In this document: one piece after another, positions 18,737-27,237 of the stretch
How the letters are laid out: each line of letters starts with the position of its first letter
How positions within the stretch are numbered: position 1 is the stretch's first letter
DNA from: Undibacterium sp. KW1
GTDB taxonomy: Bacteria; Pseudomonadota; Gammaproteobacteria; Burkholderiales; Burkholderiaceae_D
Reading direction: 5' to 3'
Length of the DNA: 64,000 nt
Assembly (NCBI RefSeq): GCF_009937955.1
Contig: NZ_AP018439.1
Location: 3,534,001-3,598,000 of the forward strand
Position numbers and translations under genes: made by a program
Notes under the pieces: model-generated
The model's input: the letters and a program-made list of their open reading frames with translations, nothing else
Databases searched by the model: none
What the model was told of the DNA's origin: nothing

Positions 18737-19855
18737 TCACAAGGACAGTAAATTACCGCTGCGATAGGCAACGGGGCCAGCGATTTTGGCAATGCGCATG
18801 CCGTGCGTGGCATAGCGTCTGGCGACACGGGCGAATAAAATGCCGGATACAGTTGCCAGTACTGGTGTCAGCTTCGCGCTGATCGGGTCAACGATGTCGG
18901 CCACTTTCTCACCTGCCTTGACGTGATCGCCTGTCTCTCTGGTAAACACCAGGATGCCTGCATGTGGGGCACGCAAAGGCTCAACACCTTCCAGCGGTGT
19001 AGGCTGGCATAAGGCCTGAGGTAAGGCCGATGCTTTTCCAGGCAGGTAACCCGCATGTCTGAGAAAATTGATGATGGCCGTGGCATCTGCCTGCGCCAGC
19101 TCGTGACTGACTTCAGTTTCTCCACGCAATTCCACCGTGATGGACAGGCAGGCATTTGGAACAGGCGTCGCCGTACCGAAATGTTGTGCCAGCTCCCACC
19201 AGTGGCGTGAGCAAGATTCATCAAAAGGATCATCACCCGACAATACCGAGACCAGCACTGCCTGCGCCCCGAGGTAGGCGGCCAGTGGCATGCAATCTTG
19301 CGCCAATGGAGTACCCGTATATAAGTGCATGACAGCCTGGTTATCGCAATGCAAATCCAGCACGATGTCAGCATCGACTGCCAGGGTTTGCAGGATTTTC
19401 TTTTGCTGTTCTGTTGCTGTTTCTGGCTGCCATGCCTGCAGCACTGCCAGTGCCTGCTGGCGTATCAGCTTTACATTTTCTTTTTCATCCGAACTCAGCT
19501 TGCCTTCCAGCAGAGGCAAAAGATGTGGTGTCAGGTAGCGATAGCCACGGTTGAAATTGACACCAGTCGCCAGATCAAAGCGGCCAAAAGCCGTGCCCTG
19601 TATATCCTGTGCCAGACCTATAGGGTTGGCCACCGGCACCAGTACGATTTCGGCCGCAATTGCAGAGATTTTTTCATACTGCTCCAGCATCTCTTGCAAA
19701 TAATGATTTACCAGCATGCCGGGTATTTCATCTGCGTGCAAGGACGACTGTATATACACCTTCCGGCCCTGGTCTGGAGTGCCGTAATGAAAACTCCGCA
19801 ACTCCCGCACTGTCCCGCTACTGATATCTGGCAAGGCATGGCTTTGTATTTGCAT
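18737..19855 (-). CDS. M14-family zinc hydrolase, probable cyanophycin dipeptide hydrolase (CphZ-like)
   Basis: A 372-residue succinylglutamate desuccinylase/aspartoacylase-family protein. Zinc ligands H40 and E43 (SLHADE) and H169 (DLHCD), substrate-binding R103 (NFNRGY) and catalytic E242 (TVELRGE) are all in place. The C-terminal domain is a beta-barrel/biotinyl-like fold (APHAGILVF...VKAGEKVADI). This family includes CphZ, which splits beta-Asp-Arg. Its divergent neighbours are an RpiR regulator, a TonB receptor and a cyanophycinase, and it shares an operon with a YfcC carrier, so CphZ is the best-supported role; desuccinylase activity cannot be excluded from sequence alone. Confidence 0.78.
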   Translation of the reverse strand: MQIQSHALPDISSGTVRELRSFHYGTPDQGRKVYIQSSLHADEIPGMLVNHYLQEMLEQYEKISAIAAEIVLVPVANPIGLAQDIQGTAFGRFDLATGVNFNRGYRYLTPHLLPLLEGKLSSDEKENVKLIRQQALAVLQAWQPETATEQQKKILQTLAVDADIVLDLHCDNQAVMHLYTGTPLAQDCMPLAAYLGAQAVLVSVLSGDDPFDESCSRHWWELAQHFGTATPVPNACLSITVELRGETEVSHELAQADATAIINFLRHAGYLPGKASALPQALCQPTPLEGVEPLRAPHAGILVFTRETGDHVKAGEKVADIVDPISAKLTPVLATVSGILFARVARRYATHGMRIAKIAGPVAYRSGNLLSL

Positions 19856-20157
19856 AAAAAACTCTTTTCTTTTGTTGGTGATGGTAAGACCAAAAAGTGA
19901 CTCATACAGTATTTATCTTGTGGCACATATTGTTCATGCTTCCACAGCATTTTTTCAATAGCAGCTTTTGCAAGCAGAAAAATACAACACTGCTGAACCC
20001 GTCCTCACTGCGATTAATGAACGATTTTTTACATATTCTACATTTATGAAAATAAAACGACAAATAGTATTGAAAATATTTTTAAACAGGGCTACAGTTC
20101 ATTCATCGAAAAAAGTTTTACTCAATGTTTTACTGAATGCTTTACCGAATACGGCAC
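19856..20157. promoter_or_regulatory. Divergent control region between cphZ-like and rpiR genes
   Basis: About 300 AT-rich bases serving two divergent units. The only clear structure is the triple 12-bp repeat at 20116-20151, described separately. No convincing -35/-10 pair or sigma-54 site was found. Confidence 0.5.
20116..20151 (+). repeat. Three tandem 12-bp repeats before the rpiR start
   Basis: TTTTACTCAATG, TTTTACTGAATG and CTTTACCGAATA follow each other without gaps. The array ends six bases before the rpiR ATG. The 12-bp period, close to one helix turn, suits stacked binding of a regulator, possibly RpiR itself. Confidence 0.65.
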
Positions 20158-21111
20158 ATGAAAAAATTAAATCCCCCTGTTGAATCTGCCTCGCCGGAAA
20201 TGGTCTTTGCCAAATCCACGCTGGGTGAATCCCTGATGCTGGTCTTGCAGGAAGGCTCAGCATCCTATAAACGCATTGCCAATTTCCTCTTGCGTAATCA
20301 GGTCAAGGTGACGGCGCTCGGCATAGAAGACATGGCAGAACAATGTGATGTATCAACCGCCACCATCAGCCGCTTTGCGCGTGACATGGGCTTTAATAAT
20401 TATGCGGGACTGCGTAACCAGATTGCAGAAGTGGTGCAGGCCGTGTTCCAGCCGGTAGAAAAACTGCGCAATACCATAGAAGCAAAAAAGAATGCGCCCT
20501 CGCCTGCCCATACCAGCATGCAGTTTGCTGCTGCCAATATTGATGCAGCAAACCAGGGCATGTCTGAATCAGACCTGAACGAGGTAGTCAGTCACATCGC
20601 CAAGGCTAAAACCGTGTATGTCATGGGCTTTGGTCTGAGTGCCCATCTGGCCGGCATGCTGGCCCTGCATTTGCAGCCATTCTGCTCACATGTAGTGGAA
20701 GTGGTGGGGTATGGCGGCACTGAAGTCGCGGCAGGTCATCTCGCGAATATTACTGACAAGGATGTACTCATCGTCATCTCTTTCCCACGCTATGCGCTGG
20801 ACGTCATCAAGCTCACGCAGTTTGTACGCGACCATGATGCGTGCATAGTCACGATCACCGATTCCCCAGCCTCGCCGATCGCACAACTGGGTCATTATCT
20901 GCTGCTGGCACCAAGCACCCACGGCGTCTTGCCCAGCAGTGCCAGTGCTGCGATCGCCGTCATCGAAGCCCTGGTCAGCAGCATGATGGTGTCAAATAAA
21001 AAGAACGTGGAAAAAGCCATGCGCCTGACCGAAGCCATATCAGCCTATTTGCATAGCGCTGACAACAACGTCAAATACACACAGCCGGATAGCAATAAAC
21101 CCAAGAAGTAA
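20158..21111 (+). CDS. MurR/RpiR family transcriptional regulator
   Basis: A 317-residue regulator with an N-terminal HTH_6 domain (about 20-95; VTALGIEDMAEQCDVSTATI with a FARDMGF recognition region) and a C-terminal SIS sugar-isomerase-type ligand domain starting at about 130 (TVYVMGFGLSAHLAG). The ATG at 20158 gives MKKLNPP; an upstream start at 20137 is possible. It lies between the divergent CphZ-like operon and the TonB receptor and is the obvious local controller. RpiR proteins usually bind phosphosugars, but in amino-acid loci they can bind other small ligands. Confidence 0.88.
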   Translation: MKKLNPPVESASPEMVFAKSTLGESLMLVLQEGSASYKRIANFLLRNQVKVTALGIEDMAEQCDVSTATISRFARDMGFNNYAGLRNQIAEVVQAVFQPVEKLRNTIEAKKNAPSPAHTSMQFAAANIDAANQGMSESDLNEVVSHIAKAKTVYVMGFGLSAHLAGMLALHLQPFCSHVVEVVGYGGTEVAAGHLANITDKDVLIVISFPRYALDVIKLTQFVRDHDACIVTITDSPASPIAQLGHYLLLAPSTHGVLPSSASAAIAVIEALVSSMMVSNKKNVEKAMRLTEAISAYLHSADNNVKYTQPDSNKPKK

Positions 21112-21137
21112 ATAAACAAAATTAGCGAATCACAGTC

Positions 21138-21169
21138 ACTCCCCGGAGTGCCTGAGGGGGATGCTTTTT
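21138..21169 (+). terminator. Leader hairpins and T run between rpiR and the TonB receptor
   Basis: TCCCC (21140-21144) can pair with GGGGA (21157-21161), followed within two bases by seven T. An alternative hairpin, ACTCC with GGAGT (21138-21149), would exclude it. This could be a weak rpiR terminator or an attenuator for the receptor gene. Confidence 0.35.
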
Positions 21170-21203
21170 TTAAATTTCTGTAAAACCTGAGGAGAAGAAG
21201 GCA

Positions 21204-23918
21204 ATGGCAACGAAAAAACAAGCATGTCAGCCCATACCCAAGAAATTGGCTGTCGCAACCTGGTCTGCATTGAGTGTCATGGCGATGTTGGGCATGGCCC
21301 AGCAGACTGCATGGGCGCAAACTGAGAATGATCCCAACAAACCGCAGCGAGTAGAGATTACTGGCTCGTCAATCAAGCGCATTGATGCAGAAACTGCCCT
21401 GCCCGTGCAAATCATCAGCCGCGAATCGATAGAAAAGTCAGGCGTCACCACGGCGGCAGAATTATTGAGCAAAGTGTCGGCCAGCACAGCGGGCCTGACG
21501 GACGGTGCCAGCTTCAGCGACAACGGTGGTACGCAACGTGGCTTCAATGGTGCCAACCTGCGTGGCATCGGTGTGTCATCCACCCTGATCTTGCTGAATG
21601 GCCGCCGCCTTGCCAACTTCGCTTCACCTGGTACCTCGTCTGGTGTGGATTTGAATTCCATCCCTTCCGCCGCCATACAGCGCGTGGAAGTCTTGAAAGA
21701 CGGTGCATCAGCGATCTATGGTGCAGATGCGATTGGTGGTGTCATCAACTTCATTACCCGCCCTGATTACCAGGGTGCAGAAATATCCGCTTACGCGGGC
21801 AATACCCAGCACGATGGTGCAGATAAAAAAATCATCAGCCTGTCTGGCGGGATAGGCAGCCTGACTCAGGACAGGTACAACCTCATGGGTGTGGCGAATT
21901 TCCAGAACACCGGTAGCCTGCGCTCTACCCAACGTTCATGGATAGGCTCTGCCTATCAGCCTGACATCAATCTGGATGTGGGCAGCTCCAACACTTTCCC
22001 GGCGAATGTACGCCGCACCACGGCCAGTGGCGGGGCAACCGGCTCACGCCTGAACCCCAGCGCCCCGACTTGCAACCCACCTGCCACGGTGTTTGCGGCA
22101 GACAGCTTTGTCGGCAGCAAAGCCTGCTTGTATGATTACATGCATGACACCGAGATTTTCCCTGAATCGCAGCGCGCATCGCTGCTGGGTCGTGCCCAGT
22201 TTGCTATCGATGCCGACAATACCCTGTTTGCTGAAGTACTCCACAGCGACACCAAAACCACTTACCGCATCAGCCCACTGACGGTCACCAACCTGAATTA
22301 CCCGGTCACTGGAATTTATTATCCGAATGACCTGATCACGACCAACAAGACTCCTTTGCGCGTAGGCTTGCGTCTCAGTGCGGCGGGCCCGCGCACCAAT
22401 GAAGTCAATGCAGTTGCGCAACGCCTGATAGTCGGTGCCAAAGGCACAATCGCAGGCTGGGATTATGATACTGCCCTGAATCATAGCGTCAGCAAGGTTG
22501 ATGACAAATATGTCGATGGTTATGTCAGGACATCGGCTTTTGACAGCGCCTTTTTGACAGGCAAGATCAATCCCTTCGGCCCATCAGGAACTGAAGGTAC
22601 GAGTCTGCTGAATGCAGCAAAGATCAGCGATGCTGCCCGTCAGTCAAGAGCGACTACCGATGCGTTTGACATCAAGGCTTCACGCGAATTATTTACCATG
22701 GCAGGCGGCAATGCAGGCCTGGCAATAGGGGCAGAATACCGTCGTGAGAAACTGGAGTTCACCCCGTCTGCCTTGCTGGCTGCAGGTGAGATACGCGGTG
22801 ATGGTGCTGCAACAGCTTACGGTGGCAGCCGCACCGTCAAGGCCCTGTTTGCCGAATTGAATTTGCCCATACTCAGCAATCTCGAAGCCCAGGCTGCCGT
22901 GCGCCATGACAGCTATAACGATGTAGGTAGCACCACCAATCCAAAATTTGGTTTGCGCTGGACACCAGCCAAGGAAGTCGTGGTACGCGGCTCCTACAGT
23001 GCCGGTTTCCGCGCCCCCAGCCTGGCTGACATCAATGAACCAGCACGCACAGGACAGACCAGCGGTATCTATAATGACCCGCTTGGCTGTATCAAGACCG
23101 GCAATATCGACAATACCAAGAACCCGGATTATTGCGGCATACAGCCTGACCTGATCAAGGGCGGTACGGCCAATCTGAAGCCTGAGGCATCGAAGCAGTT
23201 TTCTGCCGGTATCGTCGTTGAACCCAGCCGCAGCCTGACTGCCTCCCTCGATTACTGGCGCATAGAAAAGTCTGACACCCTGCTGGCCAACGAAGGTGCT
23301 TACTTCAGCGCCCCCAAGTCCAACCCAGGCTACGCGATACGTGGTGCGGCTGATCCCAGCCTGCCAGGCATCCCGGGCCCTATCCTGTCAGTCGATGGTC
23401 GTGTGAAAAATATAGGCTCGTTGAAAACCTCAGGCGTCGATGTCAACGTCAACTGGAAGCTGCCAGAAAACAGTCTGGGCAAATTCAATATCAGCCTGAA
23501 CGGTACTTATGTCATCGACTACAAGACTCGTAACACGGCTGCCAGCCCGGAAGTGAATGGCGTAGGTATCTACACCGACACCCAGGTAGTACAACGCTGG
23601 AGACATACCCTGACATTTGACTTTGACCGTGGCCCATGGGGCGCGACACTGCAGCAGACTTACTACCAGGGTTATCACGATCAGAATGCCCTGGCCGATG
23701 GCAGCACCCGTGACGTGCCCGCCTATGTCTTGTGGGATTTGAGTAGTAGCTATAAATTCAGCAAGGCATTCAGCTTGCGTGCAGGCATCAAGAACCTGCT
23801 GGATACGAATCCGCCACGTTCCAACCAGGTATATAGCTTCATCGCTGGTTATGACCCCAGCTATACCGACCCACGTGGCCGCTTCATCTACATATCTGGC
23901 AACTACTCTTTTAAATAA
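21204..23918 (+). CDS. TonB-dependent outer-membrane receptor
   Basis: A 904-residue receptor with signal peptide (cleavage near AWAQ), plug domain from about 45 to 190 (RVEITGSSIKRIDAE..., then LILLNGRRLANF and DGASAIYGADAIGGVINFI) and a C-terminal 22-strand barrel ending in YISGNYSFK. This is the oligopeptide/oligosaccharide (SusC- or CirA-like) group rather than the short siderophore type. A GAGGAGAAG ribosome site precedes the ATG. It is directly followed by a cyanophycinase gene, so the likely cargo is cyanophycin fragments; a terminator separates the two. Confidence 0.88.
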   Translation: MATKKQACQPIPKKLAVATWSALSVMAMLGMAQQTAWAQTENDPNKPQRVEITGSSIKRIDAETALPVQIISRESIEKSGVTTAAELLSKVSASTAGLTDGASFSDNGGTQRGFNGANLRGIGVSSTLILLNGRRLANFASPGTSSGVDLNSIPSAAIQRVEVLKDGASAIYGADAIGGVINFITRPDYQGAEISAYAGNTQHDGADKKIISLSGGIGSLTQDRYNLMGVANFQNTGSLRSTQRSWIGSAYQPDINLDVGSSNTFPANVRRTTASGGATGSRLNPSAPTCNPPATVFAADSFVGSKACLYDYMHDTEIFPESQRASLLGRAQFAIDADNTLFAEVLHSDTKTTYRISPLTVTNLNYPVTGIYYPNDLITTNKTPLRVGLRLSAAGPRTNEVNAVAQRLIVGAKGTIAGWDYDTALNHSVSKVDDKYVDGYVRTSAFDSAFLTGKINPFGPSGTEGTSLLNAAKISDAARQSRATTDAFDIKASRELFTMAGGNAGLAIGAEYRREKLEFTPSALLAAGEIRGDGAATAYGGSRTVKALFAELNLPILSNLEAQAAVRHDSYNDVGSTTNPKFGLRWTPAKEVVVRGSYSAGFRAPSLADINEPARTGQTSGIYNDPLGCIKTGNIDNTKNPDYCGIQPDLIKGGTANLKPEASKQFSAGIVVEPSRSLTASLDYWRIEKSDTLLANEGAYFSAPKSNPGYAIRGAADPSLPGIPGPILSVDGRVKNIGSLKTSGVDVNVNWKLPENSLGKFNISLNGTYVIDYKTRNTAASPEVNGVGIYTDTQVVQRWRHTLTFDFDRGPWGATLQQTYYQGYHDQNALADGSTRDVPAYVLWDLSSSYKFSKAFSLRAGIKNLLDTNPPRSNQVYSFIAGYDPSYTDPRGRFIYISGNYSFK

Positions 23919-23962
23919 GCTATATCAATAATCACTTCCAAAGCAGCGCCTGCGTGAATATT

Positions 23963-23993
23963 AGGGACAACACTTGGTGTTGTCCCTTTTTTT
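23963..23993 (+). terminator. Rho-independent terminator after the TonB receptor
   Basis: An 11-bp stem (AGGGACAACAC with its complement) around TTG, followed by a T run. It means the cyanophycinase is either read through or has its own promoter in the short gap. Confidence 0.9.
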
Positions 23994-24055
23994 AAACGCA
24001 TACGCATAGCGATGAATTGAATCACTTACAATATCAAAAAATCAGGATGAAAATA

Positions 24056-25306
24056 ATGACAATTTCTCTGAAAAATTCCAGTTGGCTATTGCGTAGTTTG
24101 CTAAGCTGGCTAACTCTTTTAATCTGGCAATTGCCCATGAATGCTCACGCAGAAGACAACACCCTTCAACAATCAAAAGGCTCACTCGTCATCATAGGCG
24201 GTGCCTTGCGCATGGATAATTCTGTGGTGTGGCAACGCATCGTACGGCAGGCCGGCGGCAGGGGCGCAAAGATTGCCGTCATCCCTGCAGCAGCTGGCAG
24301 CCCGGAAAAATCAGGGGCGTTTGCGGTGGAATCCCTGAACCAGAACGGCGCCCAGGCATTTTTGATACCCCTGTCGGTCAAGCATGCGCAATTCAAGCCA
24401 GACGAAATCGTCAGCAACACGACCTGGCTGGACAAACTGAAAGATGCCAGCGGCGTGTATTTCACCGGTGGTGACCAGGGTCGCATCATACAGGCGCTGG
24501 TCAAGCCAGATGGCAGCAAAACAGCGATGCTGGAAGCGATCTGGGCGTTATATCAGCGTGGCGGTGTCATCGCTGGCAGCAGTGCCGGTGCTGCCATTAT
24601 GAGCACGACCATGTTTTATGATGCCAAGCCAGTACTGCCTACCTTGAAGCTCGGTGTCACTGATGGCAAGGAGATTGCGGCTGGTCTGGGCTTTATAGGC
24701 CCCGACGTTTTCATAGATCAGCACCTGATCATCCGTGGCCGTTTTGCCCGCATGCTGCCTGTCATGCTCAAAAAGAATTACAAACTGGGCTTGGGCGTAG
24801 ATGAAAATACGGCGATGGTGGTCAGCAACCAGGGGGAAGTTGAAGTCATAGGTTATAAAGGCGCAATCCTGTTTGACCTGAACCAGGCAACCACCGATGG
24901 CACACAAAAGAATTTTAATATCAGCAATGCCCGCATCAGCTATCTGGACAGGGGCGACCGCTTTAATTTGCACACCAGGACACTGACGCCATCAGTTGAC
25001 AAGCTGCAAAACAAGCTTAATCCTGCCCAGGCATACAATACTGAGCAGCGTTTTTATCCTGACATCCTCGCCAATACCGTAGTCACTGACCTGATGTTTC
25101 ATTTGATTGACAGCAAGCTGCAACGTGCGACTGGCCTGGCTTTTGGTATGGATGCCCAGCCTGAACTGGGTTTTGAATTCAGCTTCAGTAAAGTGGCTGA
25201 CAGCGAGGGCTATTATTCTGGAGCATCCGGGGCAGAAAGCTATACGGTACACAATCTGCGCCTGGACATACGGCCCGTCAGCATGAATCTGCCACTGTAT
25301 AAATAA
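24056..25306 (+). CDS. Secreted cyanophycinase (CphE-like, peptidase S51)
   Basis: A 416-residue serine hydrolase with an N-terminal signal peptide (hydrophobic 10-27, cleavage near NAHA-ED). The S51 active-site pieces are FTGGDQ at 136-141, nucleophile elbow GSSAG with Ser176, and DQHLIIRGRF at 221-230, which supplies the conserved His and arginines. Cyanophycinase cuts the Asp-Arg polymer cyanophycin to beta-Asp-Arg dipeptides. The signal peptide and the C-terminal extension resemble extracellular CphE enzymes, not cytoplasmic CphB (about 270 residues). The ATG at 24056 has AGGA eight bases upstream; 24047 is an alternative and a TTG at 24017 is unlikely. Confidence 0.9.
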   Translation: MTISLKNSSWLLRSLLSWLTLLIWQLPMNAHAEDNTLQQSKGSLVIIGGALRMDNSVVWQRIVRQAGGRGAKIAVIPAAAGSPEKSGAFAVESLNQNGAQAFLIPLSVKHAQFKPDEIVSNTTWLDKLKDASGVYFTGGDQGRIIQALVKPDGSKTAMLEAIWALYQRGGVIAGSSAGAAIMSTTMFYDAKPVLPTLKLGVTDGKEIAAGLGFIGPDVFIDQHLIIRGRFARMLPVMLKKNYKLGLGVDENTAMVVSNQGEVEVIGYKGAILFDLNQATTDGTQKNFNISNARISYLDRGDRFNLHTRTLTPSVDKLQNKLNPAQAYNTEQRFYPDILANTVVTDLMFHLIDSKLQRATGLAFGMDAQPELGFEFSFSKVADSEGYYSGASGAESYTVHNLRLDIRPVSMNLPLYK

Positions 25307-25618
25307 AACAAGCCTGACATCAGGCTACATCAAAGAGGATGGCATTAATGCCATCCTCTTGTCCTTCCTTCTGCGCAAGACCCGCGCCCTGATTTGTCGT
25401 TTGTTTGCAAATTCTTCCTCTAAGGCATCTTGGCTTCACTTACAATCCAGATAACGCTTACCCCCTGCACCTTGCGGGACACATTGCGTGATCGCCAATT
25501 AATAAACTATGCAGACCTGCCCCAAATGTAGGTGGATTAAATAGAGGGGATACCTGTTTTTATCTCTCACATCCGCACTGCATTGCAGCATACTGCAACA
25601 AACCAGTGAGACCACACC
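25307..25618. other. 312-bp intergenic region before the chemoreceptor
   Basis: Holds the palindrome at 25333-25360. I found no flagellar (sigma-28) or sigma-54 promoter consensus for the chemoreceptor and no small gene. Confidence 0.5.
25333..25360. terminator. Perfect 28-base palindrome after cyanophycinase
   Basis: AAGAGGATGGCATT is followed directly by its exact reverse complement. As RNA it folds to a strong hairpin, but only GTCCTT follows, so it is a T-poor terminator or a dyad binding site. Confidence 0.55.
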
Positions 25619-27226
25619 ATGAAACTCAGCACCCGCATCATCTTGCTGTGCGCCATCACCCTGTTTGGCATCTCCGTTATTTCTGCCATTTCGCTATATT
25701 CCCTGCGCCAGACCATGACCAGGGAGCGCACTGAGCAAATTTCCAACATGGTGGAAATGGCCCATGCCGCCATAGCAAAGGCCTATGCACTGGAACAATC
25801 AGGCAAGCTCTCACGTGAAGATGCGCAAAAACAGGCCAAGCTGGCGATTTCCAGTTTTCATAAAGATGAAATGTATTTCTTCGTACGCGGCTACAACGAT
25901 GATTTGTTGCTCGTGCACCCCAAGGCAGACCGCATAGGTGTACCGCAAAAGGATATGAAGGAATCTGGAAACCGCTACCGTGCCTCACTGGCTAAAAGCA
26001 GCATTGGTGTTGTACAGGCCATGGGTACAAGACCGGGTGTACAAGGCCAGGTTGAGAAAATCTATGCCGTCATGCGCTTCGCTCCGTGGGAATGGCTCGT
26101 GGGTACCGGTACTTATCTGGACGATATTAATGAAGCCTTCTGGCAGCAGGCTGGCATCCTGCTCGGCCTGGGCTCCCTCATGATGGCCATGGTCGGTGCC
26201 CTTGCCTGGCACATGACACGCACTATTCTCGGTCAACTGGGCGGCGAGCCCGCTTATGCGGCCGAGGTAGTAGGCCATATAGCAGAAGGCGACCTGACTG
26301 CGGATATACAAGTCAAGGATAATGACCAGTCCAGCCTGCTGTTTGCGATCAAGACCATGCGCGACAAGCTGGCCTCTGTCGTCAGTGAAGTGCGCACAGG
26401 CTCAGAATCCATCGCCACGGCATCTGGTGAAATTGCCTCAGGCAACCTGGATTTGTCTAACCGTACCGAGCAACAAGCAGGGGCACTGGAAGAAACTTCA
26501 TCCACCATGGAAGAACTGACTTCTACGGTCAAACAAAATGCCGACAATGCCAGACAGGCAAATCAACTGGCGATCTCGGCATCTGAAGTTGCCACCCAGG
26601 GTGGCAGCGTGGTGGGCCAGGTGGTGGCGACCATGGGCTCCATCAATGAATCATCAAAAAAAATCGTCGATATCATCAGCGTGATTGATGGCATCGCCTT
26701 CCAGACCAATATCCTGGCATTGAATGCTGCAGTAGAAGCTGCACGTGCCGGTGAACAGGGTCGTGGCTTTGCCGTGGTTGCCAGTGAAGTGCGCAACCTG
26801 GCGCAACGCTCGGCCTCTGCCGCCAAAGAAATCAAAACATTGATAGACAGCTCTGCAGAAAAAGTAGAAGAAGGTGGCAAGCTGGTTGCCATCGCCGGTT
26901 CCACCATGGATGAGGTGGTGGCCAGCGTCAGGCGCGTGACTGATATCGTCGCCGAGATTGCCTCAGCCAGCCAGGAGCAAAGCTCGGGCATAGAACAGGT
27001 CAATCATGCGATTGTGGATATGGATAATATGACGCAGCAAAATGCCGCACTGGTAGAACAGGCATCTGCTGCTGCCCAGGCCATGAATGAACAGGCTGCT
27101 GCGCTGGCGCAGGTGGTCAATATTTTCAAGGTGCAGCAAGAAGCTGGCGCTAGGCCGCAGATCAGCCTTGCCAGCGTGCGTCCAGCGCCAACTGGCCAGG
27201 CGAATCAGCCACGCCGCTTGCGCTAG
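25619..27226 (+). CDS. Methyl-accepting chemotaxis protein with single Cache sensor
   Basis: A 535-residue transmembrane chemoreceptor: first helix about 8-28, periplasmic sCache domain (about 35-180, with [17 protein letters not shown] and [14 protein letters not shown]), second helix about 182-204, HAMP linker, then the signalling coiled coil with the conserved hairpin tip [32 protein letters not shown] (tip split across about 360-392). No CheR-binding pentapeptide at the C-terminus. It is 312 bp beyond the cyanophycinase; a role in sensing its products is possible but only by proximity. Confidence 0.92.
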   Translation: MKLSTRIILLCAITLFGISVISAISLYSLRQTMTRERTEQISNMVEMAHAAIAKAYALEQSGKLSREDAQKQAKLAISSFHKDEMYFFVRGYNDDLLLVHPKADRIGVPQKDMKESGNRYRASLAKSSIGVVQAMGTRPGVQGQVEKIYAVMRFAPWEWLVGTGTYLDDINEAFWQQAGILLGLGSLMMAMVGALAWHMTRTILGQLGGEPAYAAEVVGHIAEGDLTADIQVKDNDQSSLLFAIKTMRDKLASVVSEVRTGSESIATASGEIASGNLDLSNRTEQQAGALEETSSTMEELTSTVKQNADNARQANQLAISASEVATQGGSVVGQVVATMGSINESSKKIVDIISVIDGIAFQTNILALNAAVEAARAGEQGRGFAVVASEVRNLAQRSASAAKEIKTLIDSSAEKVEEGGKLVAIAGSTMDEVVASVRRVTDIVAEIASASQEQSSGIEQVNHAIVDMDNMTQQNAALVEQASAAAQAMNEQAAALAQVVNIFKVQQEAGARPQISLASVRPAPTGQANQPRRLR

Positions 27227-27237
27227 AGAGCTATCAC

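Noticed and set aside
21112..21203. Cobalamin-type riboswitch upstream of the TonB receptor
   Set aside because: The 92-base leader is too short and has no B12-box; the neighbours are not cobalamin genes.
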